Positions 49,039 through 61,644 of a stretch of DNA of 64,000 nt are shown here, in pieces (position 1 is the stretch's first letter; every line of letters starts with the position of its first letter). The stretch is from Macquaria australasica (lineage: Eukaryota > Chordata > Actinopteri > Centrarchiformes > Percichthyidae): positions 843,501 through 907,500 of the forward strand of contig SEMN01000122.1 of assembly GCA_005408345.1 (NCBI GenBank), given 5' to 3'. The notes beneath the pieces are model-generated. The model was given only the letters and a program-made list of their open reading frames with translations. It ran no database searches and was not told the DNA's origin. A program made the translations under genes and the position numbers.

Positions 49039-49729
49039 GTCCAGCAGTACTCTAAGTTTTCTCATGAGGCAGAAAAGACACCTTCAAAATCGGTGTATCC
49101 TAAATAATGAGTAAACAGACAAATATATACTGACAAGTCAGGGCAAAAATTAATTAGTTAATGCAGCAGTACTGGAAGTGACAAGTGACAAGTTGCTTTA
49201 GATGATCTTCAGAAAAACACGCCCAGACATTTAATTAAAAATATGCAAATGTGCTCACAGTTTGGAGGCTATCAAATTCAACTTAACTGAAAAAAAAATC
49301 TTTTCTGACTACATTTCAATTACAGTCTCTCTGTGCATTTTTCACCAGCTCCACTGAAACGGGGGTGGGGGGGGGGTTCTTTCCGTGCTCTGAAATTAGA
49401 CATCTAACACAAGGTTCGTCTTTGACCAAATGACAATTGTTCTGGCTCCAGCAGCACCCAGACGAGATTAAACATCAACATTATTATTTATGATTAAAAC
49501 GCTCCAACCACTCATGGAGCTTGATGAAAGACCAAATGGGAAAATTATTACTGAGATAAATATTAGTTTTTATAACAGATGTCACAATCACAACTTTTGT
49601 TTTTCTTTTGCCGTCTCCCTCTGATAATTTAAATACAAAATACTCTTCATCACATGTGAATTCTTAGATATCTGTAATTATTTATACGTGCAAGGGTGCA
49701 CAGGGATATGCTGCATGTTTTTCTGCCAC

Positions 49730-49960
49730 ACCAAAAGGGCAGTGTGATCATATCTCAGGCCCTTTGCTCCACAGCGTGTCCCCTGTGCCCAATTAGAGAA
49801 GAGAGAAAATCAAACCAGTCAGGGCTTGGAAAATGATCGATCACGCTGACCCCCATGTGTAATATATATGTAACATGTCAGGCTATAAGCTGGGCTAATA
49901 CATCAGCCAAACCATTTGTTGACCCCGACATACTCCAACAATCCCACGGTGACTGGAACA
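49730..49960. other. Unique complex stretch; possible conserved non-coding element
   Basis: Repeat-free sequence with CCCAATTAGAG, ATGATCGATCA (palindromic TGATCGATCA) and CATATCTCAGGCCCTTTG. No open frame of note. Function unknown. Confidence 0.22.
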
Positions 49961-51291
49961 TTTGGGCTGTGGATAGTTTAGCAGGCTGGAAATGACAAAA
50001 CTGTCACTGTATCATGTAACAACAGTCAGCTTTTTATTGATGATCAGTCTCATTTTTCCCTTTTTTGAAAAAAAACATTTATTCAAAGTGGACTTTGCTT
50101 TATGTGGTTCAGTTTACACTAGTGGGATAAGGTTAAGATCTATGCAAATCATCTGTAGTCATTCGATATCCGCATAGAAAAGGTATAGCACTCTGAATCC
50201 CCCTGCATTACCCTAATTAATCATTCATACTTCACATCTACATATTCAAATTACCTGAGTTTAAGCCACAGCAAGTGGGGGAGGAGGTGGAAGAAGTGAT
50301 GGAAGGATAAGTTGCAGGAAAGAGGAGAGAAGAATGCAAGCGTGAAAACAAAAGAAGAGTGGGCCCCTGTTTATAAAATGTAAAAATAGTTTTGTTCCAG
50401 AGTCTTGGATTCATCTTGGGGCCCTTGACGCGTCCAAATAGCGTTGCAGCTAGCAGTAAGCCTGTGACTGTGTGCCGTCTGTATTAGCACTTGGGTCTCC
50501 TGGTTACTCAGAAGAAGCCGTGTGCTGTCAGAGCCACAGCACCACAGTCTTTATGGCCACAGCTGACAGACTCCAACCTCTGCCCTATTAGTGAACATAC
50601 TGGGAGCCTCTGCGCTTTCTTCTTTCTGTCTCTGTGTGCCTCTTCTGAGAGCCTTGATTAGGGCTTCAGGGAACCAGAAGACAGAGCATGGTGACAGACA
50701 GAGAGAGAAAACATAAAAAGACAAAGAGAGAAGGGGAAGAATGAGAGGCAATATCAGAGGGAGAAAGAATCAAGATATTCAAAATATTTCAAAAAAGCAT
50801 ACAAGTATAAATAGGAATGGGTGGTTTATATATAGCTTGTATATATGGCTAAGATAACTGCAACGGAGACATGAGGAAAGTATTAAATTGTGGACAGAAG
50901 GAAGAAAGACAGAAGTGTGACAGAAGGTGAAGTGCAGGTGGAGGTGAGCGAGTACATGAGAGGCATGTGGTGAGAGGCAATGTGGCGCGTAGTGAGGGCT
51001 GTGTTAACCTGTGTGTTATTGATGCTGTGTACCAACCCCCCGTGTTATCGCCTACTGGTAGCCCCTGGGTTCAGCACAAACAAGATAATCTATGCACCCT
51101 GGAGGAGCTGTAAGGGGTCATTGAGTTGGGGTTGGGGTGGGTCGAGCAGAGCTACATTTGGCCGGCAACTGGGTGAGTTTGAAGTCCGGAGGGCTTAAAG
51201 ACCACTGCATGTTTCTCATGACTGTTGCACTCTCACAACTAAGTAATTGCACCAAACGCGTGCACAAGCCCTGCATGTGTCTCTTGAAACT

Positions 51292-51581
51292 TACTCTTGC
51301 AACTAATGATTATTTTCATTATCAATCTTTCTTTGATTATCCGATTAACCATTTTGTTCCTAAAATCTTGAAAATAGTAAAAAGTGCCAATTACAGTTTC
51401 TCTTAGCCCACGATGACGTCTTCAGATTGCTTGTTTTGTCCAACCAAATATACAACATTTTAAATGATATAACTTAGTGGCTGGAACCAGCAAGCAAAAT
51501 GGTAGTTTTGCTTTGTAAATTATTTAAATAATTAATAAATTATAAAATTGTTGGTGATTAATTTTCTGTGTTTCAGCACTA
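51292..51581. mobile_element. hAT-like MITE, second copy of the 2511-2850 family
   Basis: It lies in the opposite orientation to the first copy. It begins TACTCTTGCAACTAATGATT and ends TGGTGATTAATTTTCTGTGT then TTCAGCACTA. Between them are ACGATGACGTCTTCAGATTG and TTGTTTTGTCCAACCAAATA, which belong to the same teleost family as I remember it. The ends are imperfect and no clear 8-bp target duplication survives, so this copy is older or eroded. The TGACGT inside is part of the family sequence. Confidence 0.72.
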
Positions 51582-52309
51582 CCTTACATGTCAGTGTTTG
51601 TTTCAGACACATGAAAACATCAGTCATGAAAGCACAAGAATAAGAGTAAAGCTGGTGTGGCTGCAGAGGACACATACACATCCACAGAGCAGATGACCCA
51701 CGCACACACTGATGTTCCAGCCTTAAGATAGCAAAGGTTAGCTGGAAACTGGGTGGAGGGGCTAGTGAAGGCTCAGAGCTGCAGGTAGGGGATGTCTTGA
51801 GTGGGAGTGGGGGTAGGAGAGCCAGGCTTGGCTGATGACTGGGTGGGTTGGCTAGCTGATGAGCAGAGAGGCTGGCTGTCAGTGCGAGCCTGTAATTGAG
51901 GGTGGGTGTGAGCTTCCCCCATGGATTCCCTACATTCTCTGACAGCTGCAGCACAGTACAGGCTGTTCACACCGAGCCGTAGTAATTATCATCTGCTCCT
52001 GCAGACTGGACACCTGTACATCTCTCTATTAGCTGGTTTACACAGATGAAATGTGGTGCATGCACAGGTAAGACTATCGGAGTAAGAGAAATAAATGTGT
52101 AATTCAAAACTAACAGACTTATGTATATTTTGTTCAAAGCTATAATGTAAAATTCAGGATTTAATGCAAAGGCAATGAGTGGTTGTTTGATGTAAGTTGA
52201 ATTTGCCAGCAAGAGTAACATGGACTACTTTCTCTGAAGTAGCTGACCTATACGACTCACAAGAAAGACACACAGAGAGACATTTATTTCAAAAAGCCGT
52301 TTTGTTACG

Positions 52310-52540
52310 TGATGAAAAAAATCCTTCATTTTCTATTTCGATCCATAGCTGAGTGGTGTGTTTGGTAAAGTGTAGCTCCCCAGGGAGTCTGGGCCTGTGA
52401 TCCGGCAGTGCTGCAGGTTGAAAGGGAACTCACATCTGCCAGTGCCTCAAATCCACCGCATCAATAAACCAGACTTAAATGTATTTCAGTTTACCATTTG
52501 CTCACTTCGCGCTGGCATTTCAGAACTCTTTTCAGGCGTC
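52310..52540. other. Unique complex stretch; possible conserved non-coding element
   Basis: Repeat-free sequence preceding a pyrimidine tract (52537-52580). It includes CCTGTGATCCGGCAGTGCTG and CCACCGCATCAATAAACC. No splice-bounded frame is seen. Confidence 0.2.
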
Positions 52541-53109
52541 TCTTTCTCTCTGTCCCCGTTTCTCTCCCTCCCTCTGCCGTGTTTTCTTTACTGACAAGGA
52601 TGTAGCATTTTATAAACCTGCCATTCTCTCGCTTTTATTCTCTCCCATTCTCTGCCCTCTCTAAAAGCGAGGGGATTTGTGGCTAACCCCTGCTGTATTA
52701 GTTTCTGTTGACTTTGGGTGATCAGCACACTTTGTCTGGCCGATGGAAAAGCCGTGTTGTGTCCTGGCTGTCCCCTAACCTACGCACACACACAAACACA
52801 CACCCACACACACGCAGTGCCATTCCATGTAACTCACGAGGAAAGCTCGGGACAAATCTTCTGCATGGTAGGGCACCGAGGCCCCGAGGACCCCTCACAC
52901 TTGACACAGTCGCCCACAGATGTGGCCTGCCTGTAAAGCAATGGTTGCAATGGATCCACAGTTTTCAGTGTGAGGCGAGGGAGCAGCAGCGGGGTCAGGT
53001 TTGGACAGAACCAGAGACATGCTCCACTGGACCACACAGACAAGCTGCTGTTGCTCTAATTGGCTGCAGAGCAGGAACGAAAGCCCAATACACTACACTC
53101 ATATTAGCC

Positions 53110-53285
53110 TCAGCTTTAAGGACAATAGGAGCTGAAGGACCACAACAGCAAAGCAGACAAGAATTAATGATAGCCATTATGGCTGCCTGCAACCACAAAC
53201 CGTTCATTTCAAACCAGGTTTTTACAAGACGGGTAATTAAGGGCCAAGTACGCCAGGCTGCATCTTCTGGCATGTAATATTTCCG
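53110..53285. other. Unique stretch; possible enhancer-type element
   Basis: Contains AAGAATTAATGATAG, GCCATTATGGC (perfect 5-bp arms), AACCACAAACC (a Runt-type word) and GGGTAATTAAGGG (a homeodomain-type palindrome). No simple repeats are present. The long plus frame crossing it starts without ATG and runs through CA repeats, so the element is more likely non-coding. Confidence 0.28.
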
Positions 53286-54850
53286 CTTTTAGTGTAACAC
53301 ATCTGACAGTGAGTTTCAACTTTTAGATCTCAGCCCCCACCTCTAATCTGTCTTGACTATAGCTTTGGGCTATTTGGCAAAAACATTTATGTTCGTTTGG
53401 TTTAATGCCTTCAATTAGCCCACATCACGCTGCTCTCAGTCTGACCTGTTTAATGCATCCTGACATCAGCAATCCTCTAACAAGCATCTGAGTGTGCGCA
53501 GACATGGGCTAAGCAATCCCTCCATGCTTCTCAACTCCAACAGGGTAATTCAAAGACTCATATTTTGGTGAGGATATAAAAAGGAGTGGAAGAGCCCAGG
53601 AGAGGAAAGAGACAGAGAAAGGAGAAAGTGTTTTTATGCTGAGAGTGAAAGGACTTTAAGTAGTGTGTGTAAAGAGGTGATGTTAATTGCCACTGATTCC
53701 TCTCCCTTGCTCAGCTTCTCCTTCATGTGTACGGCGTCTGGCAAACCAGTTTCCACAGGCAGTATCAAGGAATTTCTGTGTGCAATCAGATAATACGCAG
53801 CAGAGCCAGAAAGACTGAGCTCTGAGTCAAGATAATGGCTGGATTTAAGGAAAATCTCATCACATGCTTTCTTCTTCTCACCTGCAAGCAAATCAGAGAT
53901 ACAAACAGGCAGATGAACAATGAAGAAATCCATGTCTGCTTGTGTGCATGCATATATTTATGCATAATATGTAAAAGAATGAAACATGAAAAGAGGAGAC
54001 ACATCCAGAGGAAGACATGGGGAGGGGAGTCTCAGCATTCAGAGAGGAGGAGAAGCAAAGAAATCCTGGAGATGTGATTTTGACAAGTGTGCGACATTCA
54101 CCCACTCTGACAGCCAACTTGGTGAGAATGACGTTGGTGGGAGAGCAGGAATGAATAAACTCCATCTGACATGGTGATGAGCCCTGACCTTTCAGGATGA
54201 GAGGAGGAGGACGTAGAGACAGGACTCACACTGCTGTGGGGGTAGCTGAGGGACACAGATGCAGGAGAAAGATGGGTGCCATTATATGCATTTGTGTCTG
54301 TGCATGTGTGTGTTTGTGTGTTTCCATGCACTAGGACACACATACCCACCCACTGAGTTACAGGATGTCCATGTTGTCAGCTGAAACCTACAGAACCTTC
54401 AAAATATGACATGGATCCAGTGTGATAGAGGCAGAGTAGGTTCAGAGGGATATTTAACCCTGCTCAGGGCTCCTGTGTTGGGCTAAAAAGGCCAGACTTT
54501 GCACCCCTTGTCTCTCCTCTTTCAAGACAGTAATTCATGCAAACAGAAACACAGATGAACAAAACTGTGCGTATGTTTGCATTTGCACAAAAGAGACAAA
54601 AAACTAAAACCGACTGATGGTGAGATTTTATGAAGCATTCCTCTCGATTCAGGTAAAAACCTGTACAGCTCCCTGGTTGCCTCTCTCCTTCCATCTGTCT
54701 CTCACTCTGTCGCTCTCCTTCTCCTCCTCTGTCTCCTCTGGCTGGGAGAGACATAACAGCTAGTGACAGAAGTTAAGTGATTCTCAAACCCGCCGTTTGC
54801 ACAAAAACCCGGCAGCAAAACACTGTCTTGCTCATGGATACTCATACATG

Positions 54851-54873
54851 CACACACACACACACACACACAC
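54851..54873. repeat. (CA)11 microsatellite
   Basis: Perfect CA run. Confidence 0.94.
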
Positions 54874-55314
54874 CCACACAGAGAAACACACACATCAGAT
54901 TAAGAGACTGCGAGACAGTTAGTACTGCTCAATCCGCCTGCATGTATGCATATACAAATGTTTACATTGTTTGCATATCCATCCATTCTAGTTTGCTATG
55001 GCTCCCGGCAACATCTCTTCTGAAAATTCCTTTGCACCCCTGCTGATGGAAATGAGCTAGTAGCTAAATCTGGTACAACACATCTCTTCTCCTTTTATGA
55101 GATGTGGTCCATCACAAATGAATGTGCTAAACTACACTTTTATGCATTCTATGCTGACTGTATTGTCTCTCTCCGTCTTCCTCTGCCTCTCTTCTCCATC
55201 CAGGAGTGAGGTGTAGGAGTAAACGTCTAGACTAGCCAGCAAGAATCCATATCAACAGACATTAAAACCACTTTGTCAGCAGCAGTAGATGTCATATTTC
55301 GACATTATAGCATA

Positions 55315-55316
<2 letters not shown>

Positions 55317-55405
<89 letters not shown>
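55317..55405. repeat. (CA)44 microsatellite
   Basis: Perfect 89-bp CA run, the longest simple repeat in the window. Frames on both strands (76-106 codons) are its translations. Confidence 0.98.
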
Positions 55406-55412
<7 letters not shown>

Positions 55413-56539
55413 CACAGGCATGCACATACACACGCCAGCCTGCTCTGGCTGACTGCAGGAGGCGAGGAAGTAGTAGAGATGGGCATATTGTTTCTTTAAA
55501 GATGCCGGTTTTGTGTTGACTGAGCAGCTCTGCCACAATGATCAAAGCCATGTGAATAACTAGCAGAAGAGTATCTGACGGCCCCCACTCGTGCACATCA
55601 CAGACCGGAGAAGCCGATCAAGGGAATTAACAACTAAGGGAGTGAGACTGTGTGAAATGAGATGCTCTGCAAACAAAGCAGAAACATTTACATGTGCTTT
55701 ACATCAAAGGAATGTCTGCAAACATACATGTATGCCGAATGAGCAAATAAATGTGCAACACAGATGAATATGATACAGGAATGACAACAAAGCCCTATAA
55801 ACTATAAGCTTTCAATCTGTGTCCATTCACTCCACTTTACAGCCACTGTGCTAATTAATACACAAGCAGGAGCATTTGAAACCATTAATCATGCATTTAG
55901 GAGGCAAGTCCGAGCATTAACAAGGTTATTTGCCTAATAGATAAAGAGTGTGTAGTAAAGAAGTGAGGTCTGTAGCACTGGTAAGAGCCTTGTTGCTCCT
56001 TAGCAAAACCACTGACCTTCCTGATCCCCAGCTCACAACACTTAGAGAATAAATTACCACAGTCACAGATAAGCACATACACACATGAAAACACACACAG
56101 AGAAACACACACATGACAAGCCAGTGACCCTTAAAGTCATGATGAAACAGTATTTTGAGCATACATATTTCTTCTTGAACAGCATATTAGGCCATAAGTG
56201 GCAATATGTGACAATCAGGGAGCGGAGGACAGTTTCATTTGGTTGCTTACAAATTTGCAGAGTCATTCACTGACACAAGATACTGGTTTTTTTTTACTGT
56301 CTAAGAAGTAAAAAGTTTTTCATTTTAATATACAAAATCCTATACTTGGAGCTACGGAGATATAGCAAATTTCTCATTTGCTCATCTGGAAACCAAGTGA
56401 GGAAGAAACAAACAGACTATTGAGCAGCGGATAGGAAGTGCTCCTCATTAATGTGTTATTAAAAAGCAGGCTTTAATGTTATTGTGCAAGGTTGTTGAAT
56501 TTTAATGACCCCTTGCTGTGCTCCAGATAGCAATGTGGT

Positions 56540-56720
56540 TGTGAATATAGATACAGGAGGAGAGGAGTAGTAAGAAGTGAATTGAAAGGGAGATGGAAAG
56601 CAGAGCAAAGAGAAATAAGGAGGGAGATAAATGGAATAAGGAAGAGAAGGAGTAGAAGAAAGAGAGGAATGGAAAAAGTCAGATGGCGAGAACAGAGAAG
56701 AAGAAGAAAGAGTTGGAGAG
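56540..56720. repeat. Purine-rich low-complexity tract
   Basis: GGAG-, AAGA- and GAGA-rich over about 180 nt. The 107-codon minus frame is its translation. Confidence 0.7.
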
Positions 56721-57101
56721 GGTGTGATCCAAATTAGTCTTTTAGTGGCGGGATGATGAGATAAAAAGAGGAATGATGACATAGCTGTAAAGATCTGAAG
56801 GGACGACTGAGCAGGAGGAGGAGAGCTAGACCGCTTTAGATGGAAGAGGGGAGGAAGAGGGTGGCGGGTTAAAGGGGCCAGTCTCTTTCTATCTGTCTGT
56901 GTGTCTGCCTACAGTATCTCTATCCTCTGTACCAGTTCTCCATCTGTCTGCGTCTCTCTGCCTTCCAGTATGTCAGACAGCAGACAAACAGTCGCTGCTT
57001 GTAAGCTGTCACTGACATGTGTCACATTCTGATGCCACATCCCTGTCGTGATCTTATTGTCTGAAAGACAGCTTGTTCTCTCTGACATCAGCAGGACGCA
57101 T

Positions 57102-57173
57102 GCACACACACACACACACACACACATACACAAACAGGGTAAACACCACAGCGAGTGTGTGTGTGTGTGTGTG
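57102..57173. repeat. Inverted (CA)12 / (GT)10 pair
   Basis: The CA run at 57102-57126 and the GT run at 57154-57173 are separated by about 27 bp and can pair as a hairpin. CATATGCATATATG follows. Confidence 0.93.
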
Positions 57174-57397
57174 CATATGCATATATGAGGTTGAGCACCG
57201 TGCAGCCTTGAGCAGTCTACTCAGCATCGTGGAGCTTCTTCATTCAGAGTTTCTCCCCTCAATGCTTTTGATTTCAACAATAAGGAACCCAAGGTAACTC
57301 CTCCATCACTGCAAGCTGTGCCGAGTAAGAGTGTCACAACAAGCGTGTGATCCAACCATAGCTGCTGCCAATGATGAAATATATATATATATGAAGG

Positions 57398-57922
57398 TTT
57401 AAAGCAGCAAAAATCAATGTTTTCATATTAACAATGGATCAAATGACTGTGTGTCTAATGTGAAAGGTGACGCTCTTAGTAATGAATCCACAGAGAATTA
57501 TCCGCTTATCTTTACAGAGCGTTGTCGCATCCTCTCGCTAATTGTTTTTGGTTTTCTGGTCACAAACTCTGCTCTCATCAATGTAATTTCCTGAAGTAGC
57601 GAGCAGTTGTTTTGGGGTAAAAAGCTCCTGATAAACCCACTGTACGCTTCCTGCCGAGCACCAAATGGCAAACACAAAGTTAGCAGCTAAAGAGCTTCAT
57701 ATTATTCATAGGAGTTGGTTGAGACCAAACCAGAATAAAAAGGGGAGTGAAAACTGCACTTAAAGCCATCGAGTGGCCAGATGACACCAAATGTTGCTCT
57801 GTGTTTGCTGGACATGTAACATGTTCACCGTAGCAACTACACAAAGTACAAAGTGCTAATGTTGTGGTTACAGCTAATTAAAGTGCCCAGGAGTCCACAA
57901 AATCACTTAGTGCAGTTTTAAA
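57398..57922. mobile_element. TTAA-ended non-autonomous element, 525 bp
   Basis: The left end is TTTAAAGCAGCAAAAATCA. The right end AATCACTTAGTGCAGTTTTAAA gives TTTAAAACTGCACTAAG on the other strand, so the terminal inverted repeat is imperfect and TTAA lies at both ends (57399-57402, 57918-57921). The body (AACAATGGATCAAATGACTG, GTTTTTGGTTTTCTGGTCAC, AAAGTTAGCAGCTAAAGAGC, AGTGCCCAGGAGTCCACAAA) matches from memory a frequent teleost element. It is related to the 13775-14331 element. Confidence 0.7.
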
Positions 57923-58199
57923 TAAAGGACAGGGCTCATAGAAAAATATATCATCAAAATTCTTACAATTGCAGTGTTTACTTCTGTCAGTTGGCATTTT
58001 AGATTTTAACTTTCTACATCACCAACATTACAATCAGTGGGAAGAGGTGCAATGATCAGCGCTATGGTTCCCTTGAAAAAAAAAAATCAGATAAAGAAGA
58101 AAAGAGAAGGAAGAAACATAAAGGCTTACATTCAATTTTAACACCAGCCCTGGACAGAAAGACGCATGCACAAACACACAAAATAAAATACTTGCATAA

Positions 58200-58462
58200 A
58201 TGACAAGTAGCAAACATTTGGCCTCTCAACTTCCTGAATGGCAGTAATTGTGTTTTGGAGCTGAGTAACTGACAGGGTTTGAGTGGCAGAAATGAGTGCG
58301 GTGGAAAAGGTCATTTAGCTCGTTAAGACTAGCAGGTAGCGGCGGTTAGGATGCGGCAGCCATGATTGGACCATTGAGCCCCGGCCTTTTTGATTTCTCT
58401 ATTGTTTCTGATGTAGGGCTGGGATGCACTGAGGGATTTTTGTGCCACTTATGCACACATGT

Positions 58463-58499
<37 letters not shown>

Positions 58500-58680
58500 A
58501 AACATGTGTGTTGGCTCCCCCCGGATGTCGTGAGTCAGTGTTTCAGAAGGCTCATTGCTGTTTGACGCCCACTTCTCCGGCTAAACGGGTTTGTTTTTCA
58601 AATGTCAGATCATGGTGGGAGAATGAGGCGGCCCTCCGACGAGGCTATGATTGTTTTCCCAGAAAAATGGAATGAAGGCA
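58200..58680. other. Complex unique sequence interrupted by a (CA)15; possible conserved elements
   Basis: Two repeat-free blocks (58215-58440 and 58505-58680) flank a CA run at 58465-58494. Motifs include AGCGGCGGTTAGGATGCGG, TCTATTGTTTCTG and GCTATGATTGTTTTCCC, both of the last carrying an ATTGTTT SOX-like word. The frames crossing the CA run are translations. Confidence 0.28.
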
Positions 58681-59875
58681 AAGAAAGAGGGAGAGGGTGA
58701 GAGAGAGAGAGAGCGGAGATGATGACTGCTTTCCATTATTAGTCTGGTTCATTCTACCGACAGAGGAAATAGTGAGGCTCTCTCGTTCTGCTGATCGATC
58801 CCTCCGTTCTGGGAAGATGGCCAGCACAATACACTCTCTATCTCTCCATCTATCTATCTCTCTATTTTCTCCCTCTCTTTTTTTATCTGTCCGTCTGTCA
58901 TTTGGTTTCTATTATGTTTTCTCAGATAATTGCTTTTCACTGCAGATAATTCTTGAAGTGAAGTCCTTCGCCAATGAGCAAATTGTCATAAAAAGTTATA
59001 AGTTCTTACATTACAGTCCCAGTAAAATGGAATCCAGAGCTCAGTTCATGGCATGTGATAAAAGCAAAATACGAGTGGGAGTTTTGCAAGTTGAAGGGTG
59101 AGGGTGTGTGTCATCTTGATGGTGGTGCTCGCCCGTAGCCCAAAGGCAGCGACTGATTATACCCGCTTTAAGGTCACAGCAATAAAAGCTAAAGAAGCAC
59201 TGATGAAATATGATTTGAGTCAAACACATTTATTACTCTACTTGCTGTAACTTACTAGGAGCACTGGCATTTAATTGAAATTGCTAAGCATGGGGATCTC
59301 AACAACAGCACATCTCCCTGTGTTTAATGTGCTTCTGCAGTATAGACAAAGTAAAAAAAAACTTCAATATATAGTGGACTGGAAACAAACCATCAGCTCT
59401 CACCAATAAATTAAAACATTGCACTGCTGGGCTCATAATGAGACATTAAAATTCACAAGACATTTAAGAAGTAAAAAAAACAACTTCACTGCAGCAAGGT
59501 TTTACTAAGGCGCTTTTGTATTTGTTTTCATCCTGTATGTTCATTAAAGTATTTTATAGAGTAAATAGGTAAATTATTTAACAGCTGAGAAAAGGTTGGT
59601 GGTCACTAAATACGTCTTGAAACGGATTAACTACTGATATGCACTGTTTAAATAAAGTGACTCACAGCACTGATACTGGCACTGCATCTTCAAATGTGCT
59701 CATAAAAAAGGAACAGCTTCTGTGTACTAAGGATTTCTTTAAGGTGGTCGAAACAAAAGTAAAGCATAAAGGCTAGGTGAGGTGAAAGGAAGGAAAACTG
59801 ATTTAGAGCTCCTCAGTGCGCACTAAACGTTTACCTTACCCCCAATAGCTTCTAATACAATCCAACAGGAAAGAA

Positions 59876-60200
59876 ATTTAAAAGAATTAATTCATTAGTC
59901 AACTGAAAGAAAATGAATATGAACAATTTTGATAAACAGTTAACCTTTTAAGACATTTATCAAGCAAACATTTTCACCAAACATTTGCTGGTGTAATCTT
60001 CTAAAATATGAGGATTTGTGGGCTTTCTGTTATTTTTAAGTGAATATTTTGGGTTTTGGACTGTTGGACGCACAAAAAAGCACTTTGAAGATTTTACCTT
60101 GAGCTGTTGTAAACTGATTGGACTTTTTTAAATTCTAGACATTTTATACAGTAAATTTATTGAAAAAATAGTGAACAGATTGCTAGCTGCAGTCCTGTTA
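59876..60200. mobile_element. hAT-like MITE, third copy of the 2511-2850 family
   Basis: Same orientation as the first copy. Matching words are TTCATTAGTCAACTGAAAG, GAAAATGAATATGAACAATT, GATAAACAGTTAACC, TTTTGGGTTTTGGACTGTTGG and the end GCTAGCTGCAGTCCTG. The left terminus is eroded and no target duplication was found. Confidence 0.65.
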
Positions 60201-60365
60201 ATGCACTAGTGGATGTACAGTGTGACATAAATATATTGATTGTGTACTGCTGTGTTTGCATCTAATGGTGAGATATTCTGTCTGCTGAGGAGACTGTCTA
60301 AAGAATTCATGAGACAAAGCTCAGAGCAGAAGGGCCATCCCTCAATGTCAGAGATTCATCATCTC

Positions 60366-60394
<29 letters not shown>
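60366..60394. repeat. (AC)14 microsatellite
   Basis: Perfect AC run. An inverted (GT)14 lies 160 bp downstream. Confidence 0.95.
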
Positions 60395-60397
<3 letters not shown>

Positions 60398-60557
60398 GAG
60401 TGAGCTACTTCTAACTTCATAATGCAGACTGACAAAGCCAAATCACAGTCATACAGTGAGTGGAAACTTAGAGAGAATCAGAGACCCAGGAGAATCCTCA
60501 GTACAACACAAAACCCGTCACACACACAATCACCTCCTCCCACAAATCGGTCAGGAA

Positions 60558-60585
60558 GTGTGTGTGTGTGTGTGTGTGTGTGTGT
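60558..60585. repeat. (GT)14 microsatellite
   Basis: Perfect GT run. Confidence 0.95.
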
Positions 60586-60844
60586 CAGTCAGTACACCCT
60601 TCCCATGTGGTCAGTGCAACAGAGACCACATTGTCACCGACAGAGCTCCCTGTGATATGGAGGTGTTGACAGGTAGCACTCCTGCGGGATATGTGCGACC
60701 ACAAACTAGTACGGCATGCGCAAACACACACACACAAGCAGGACGTGACGTGACAGACTGAGAATCTCAGCGACAATGTGGGATCCTCAGCACATCAATA
60801 ATGCAGCGCCTCTGACAACTGGAGGAATCAAACTCCCCGCACCT

Positions 60845-60960
60845 CCATCCTTCTTTCTCCCTCTCTCTCATTCTCTCTCTATCTCTCCCCACGTCGCCAT
60901 CTCTCGCTCTCTATCCCCCCATCCATCTCTGCTCACTTCGTTACCCTCTCCTCTGCTACA
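60845..60960. repeat. Pyrimidine-rich low-complexity tract
   Basis: CTCTCT-rich stretch preceding a (GT)26 at 61139-61190. Confidence 0.7.
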
Positions 60961-61134
60961 GCATGAAGATGGAGCGTGAATTAGAAAGCAGGCAACAGGA
61001 ACAGCAGAGCCACTGTTGTTCAGACAACTTTGCTGGATAGTATCGAGAGTGACAGAATAACACATTTGGCCTTATGGGATCAAAACACATCTAAACAACT
61101 TAAATGGATATGGGTGCTACGGGTTACATGTCAC

Positions 61135-61138
<4 letters not shown>

Positions 61139-61190
<52 letters not shown>
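61139..61190. repeat. (GT)26 microsatellite
   Basis: Perfect GT run of about 52 bp. Confidence 0.98.
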
Positions 61191-61192
<2 letters not shown>

Positions 61193-61644
61193 CTGTGTCT
61201 ACAGTAAATGCATATTCGTTTGGGCTTTTAGCTGCAGGCGTATAGTTCAGTCGTTTAGCTAGCTTGTCATATCAGCTACATAAACAGCAACGTGCAAACA
61301 CACATACACAGCGAAATGTCATAACCAAAGAGCAGTGTCTCGTGGTGGCACAGCAGCCATCTGTAGCCATGACAGATGAGAGCTGCTGGAGACACTGGAG
61401 TGTGTACATACAGTACAGACACGCAGAGAACAGAGCCGGAGGCCTGCTGAGTTTGGATGTCACCGCAATGGCTGTCACCAACTGCAAATGCCATTGTATT
61501 GCCACATAAATCTGTATTGTCTGGTGCCCTGTGTGTGCGTACTCGTGCGTGTGTGCGTCCCTCCGTGTCTGTCCCTCGCTTTTGCTCTGCCTGTTTCGCA
61601 AGCCCTTCACTGTCCCTTTGCACTGCCATTTTTGTCAGTGCGAG

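Noticed and set aside
52708..53277. 189-codon plus-strand open frame
   Set aside because: It begins at TTG rather than ATG, reads through a CA-rich segment, overlaps minus-strand frames of similar quality and shows no known domain.
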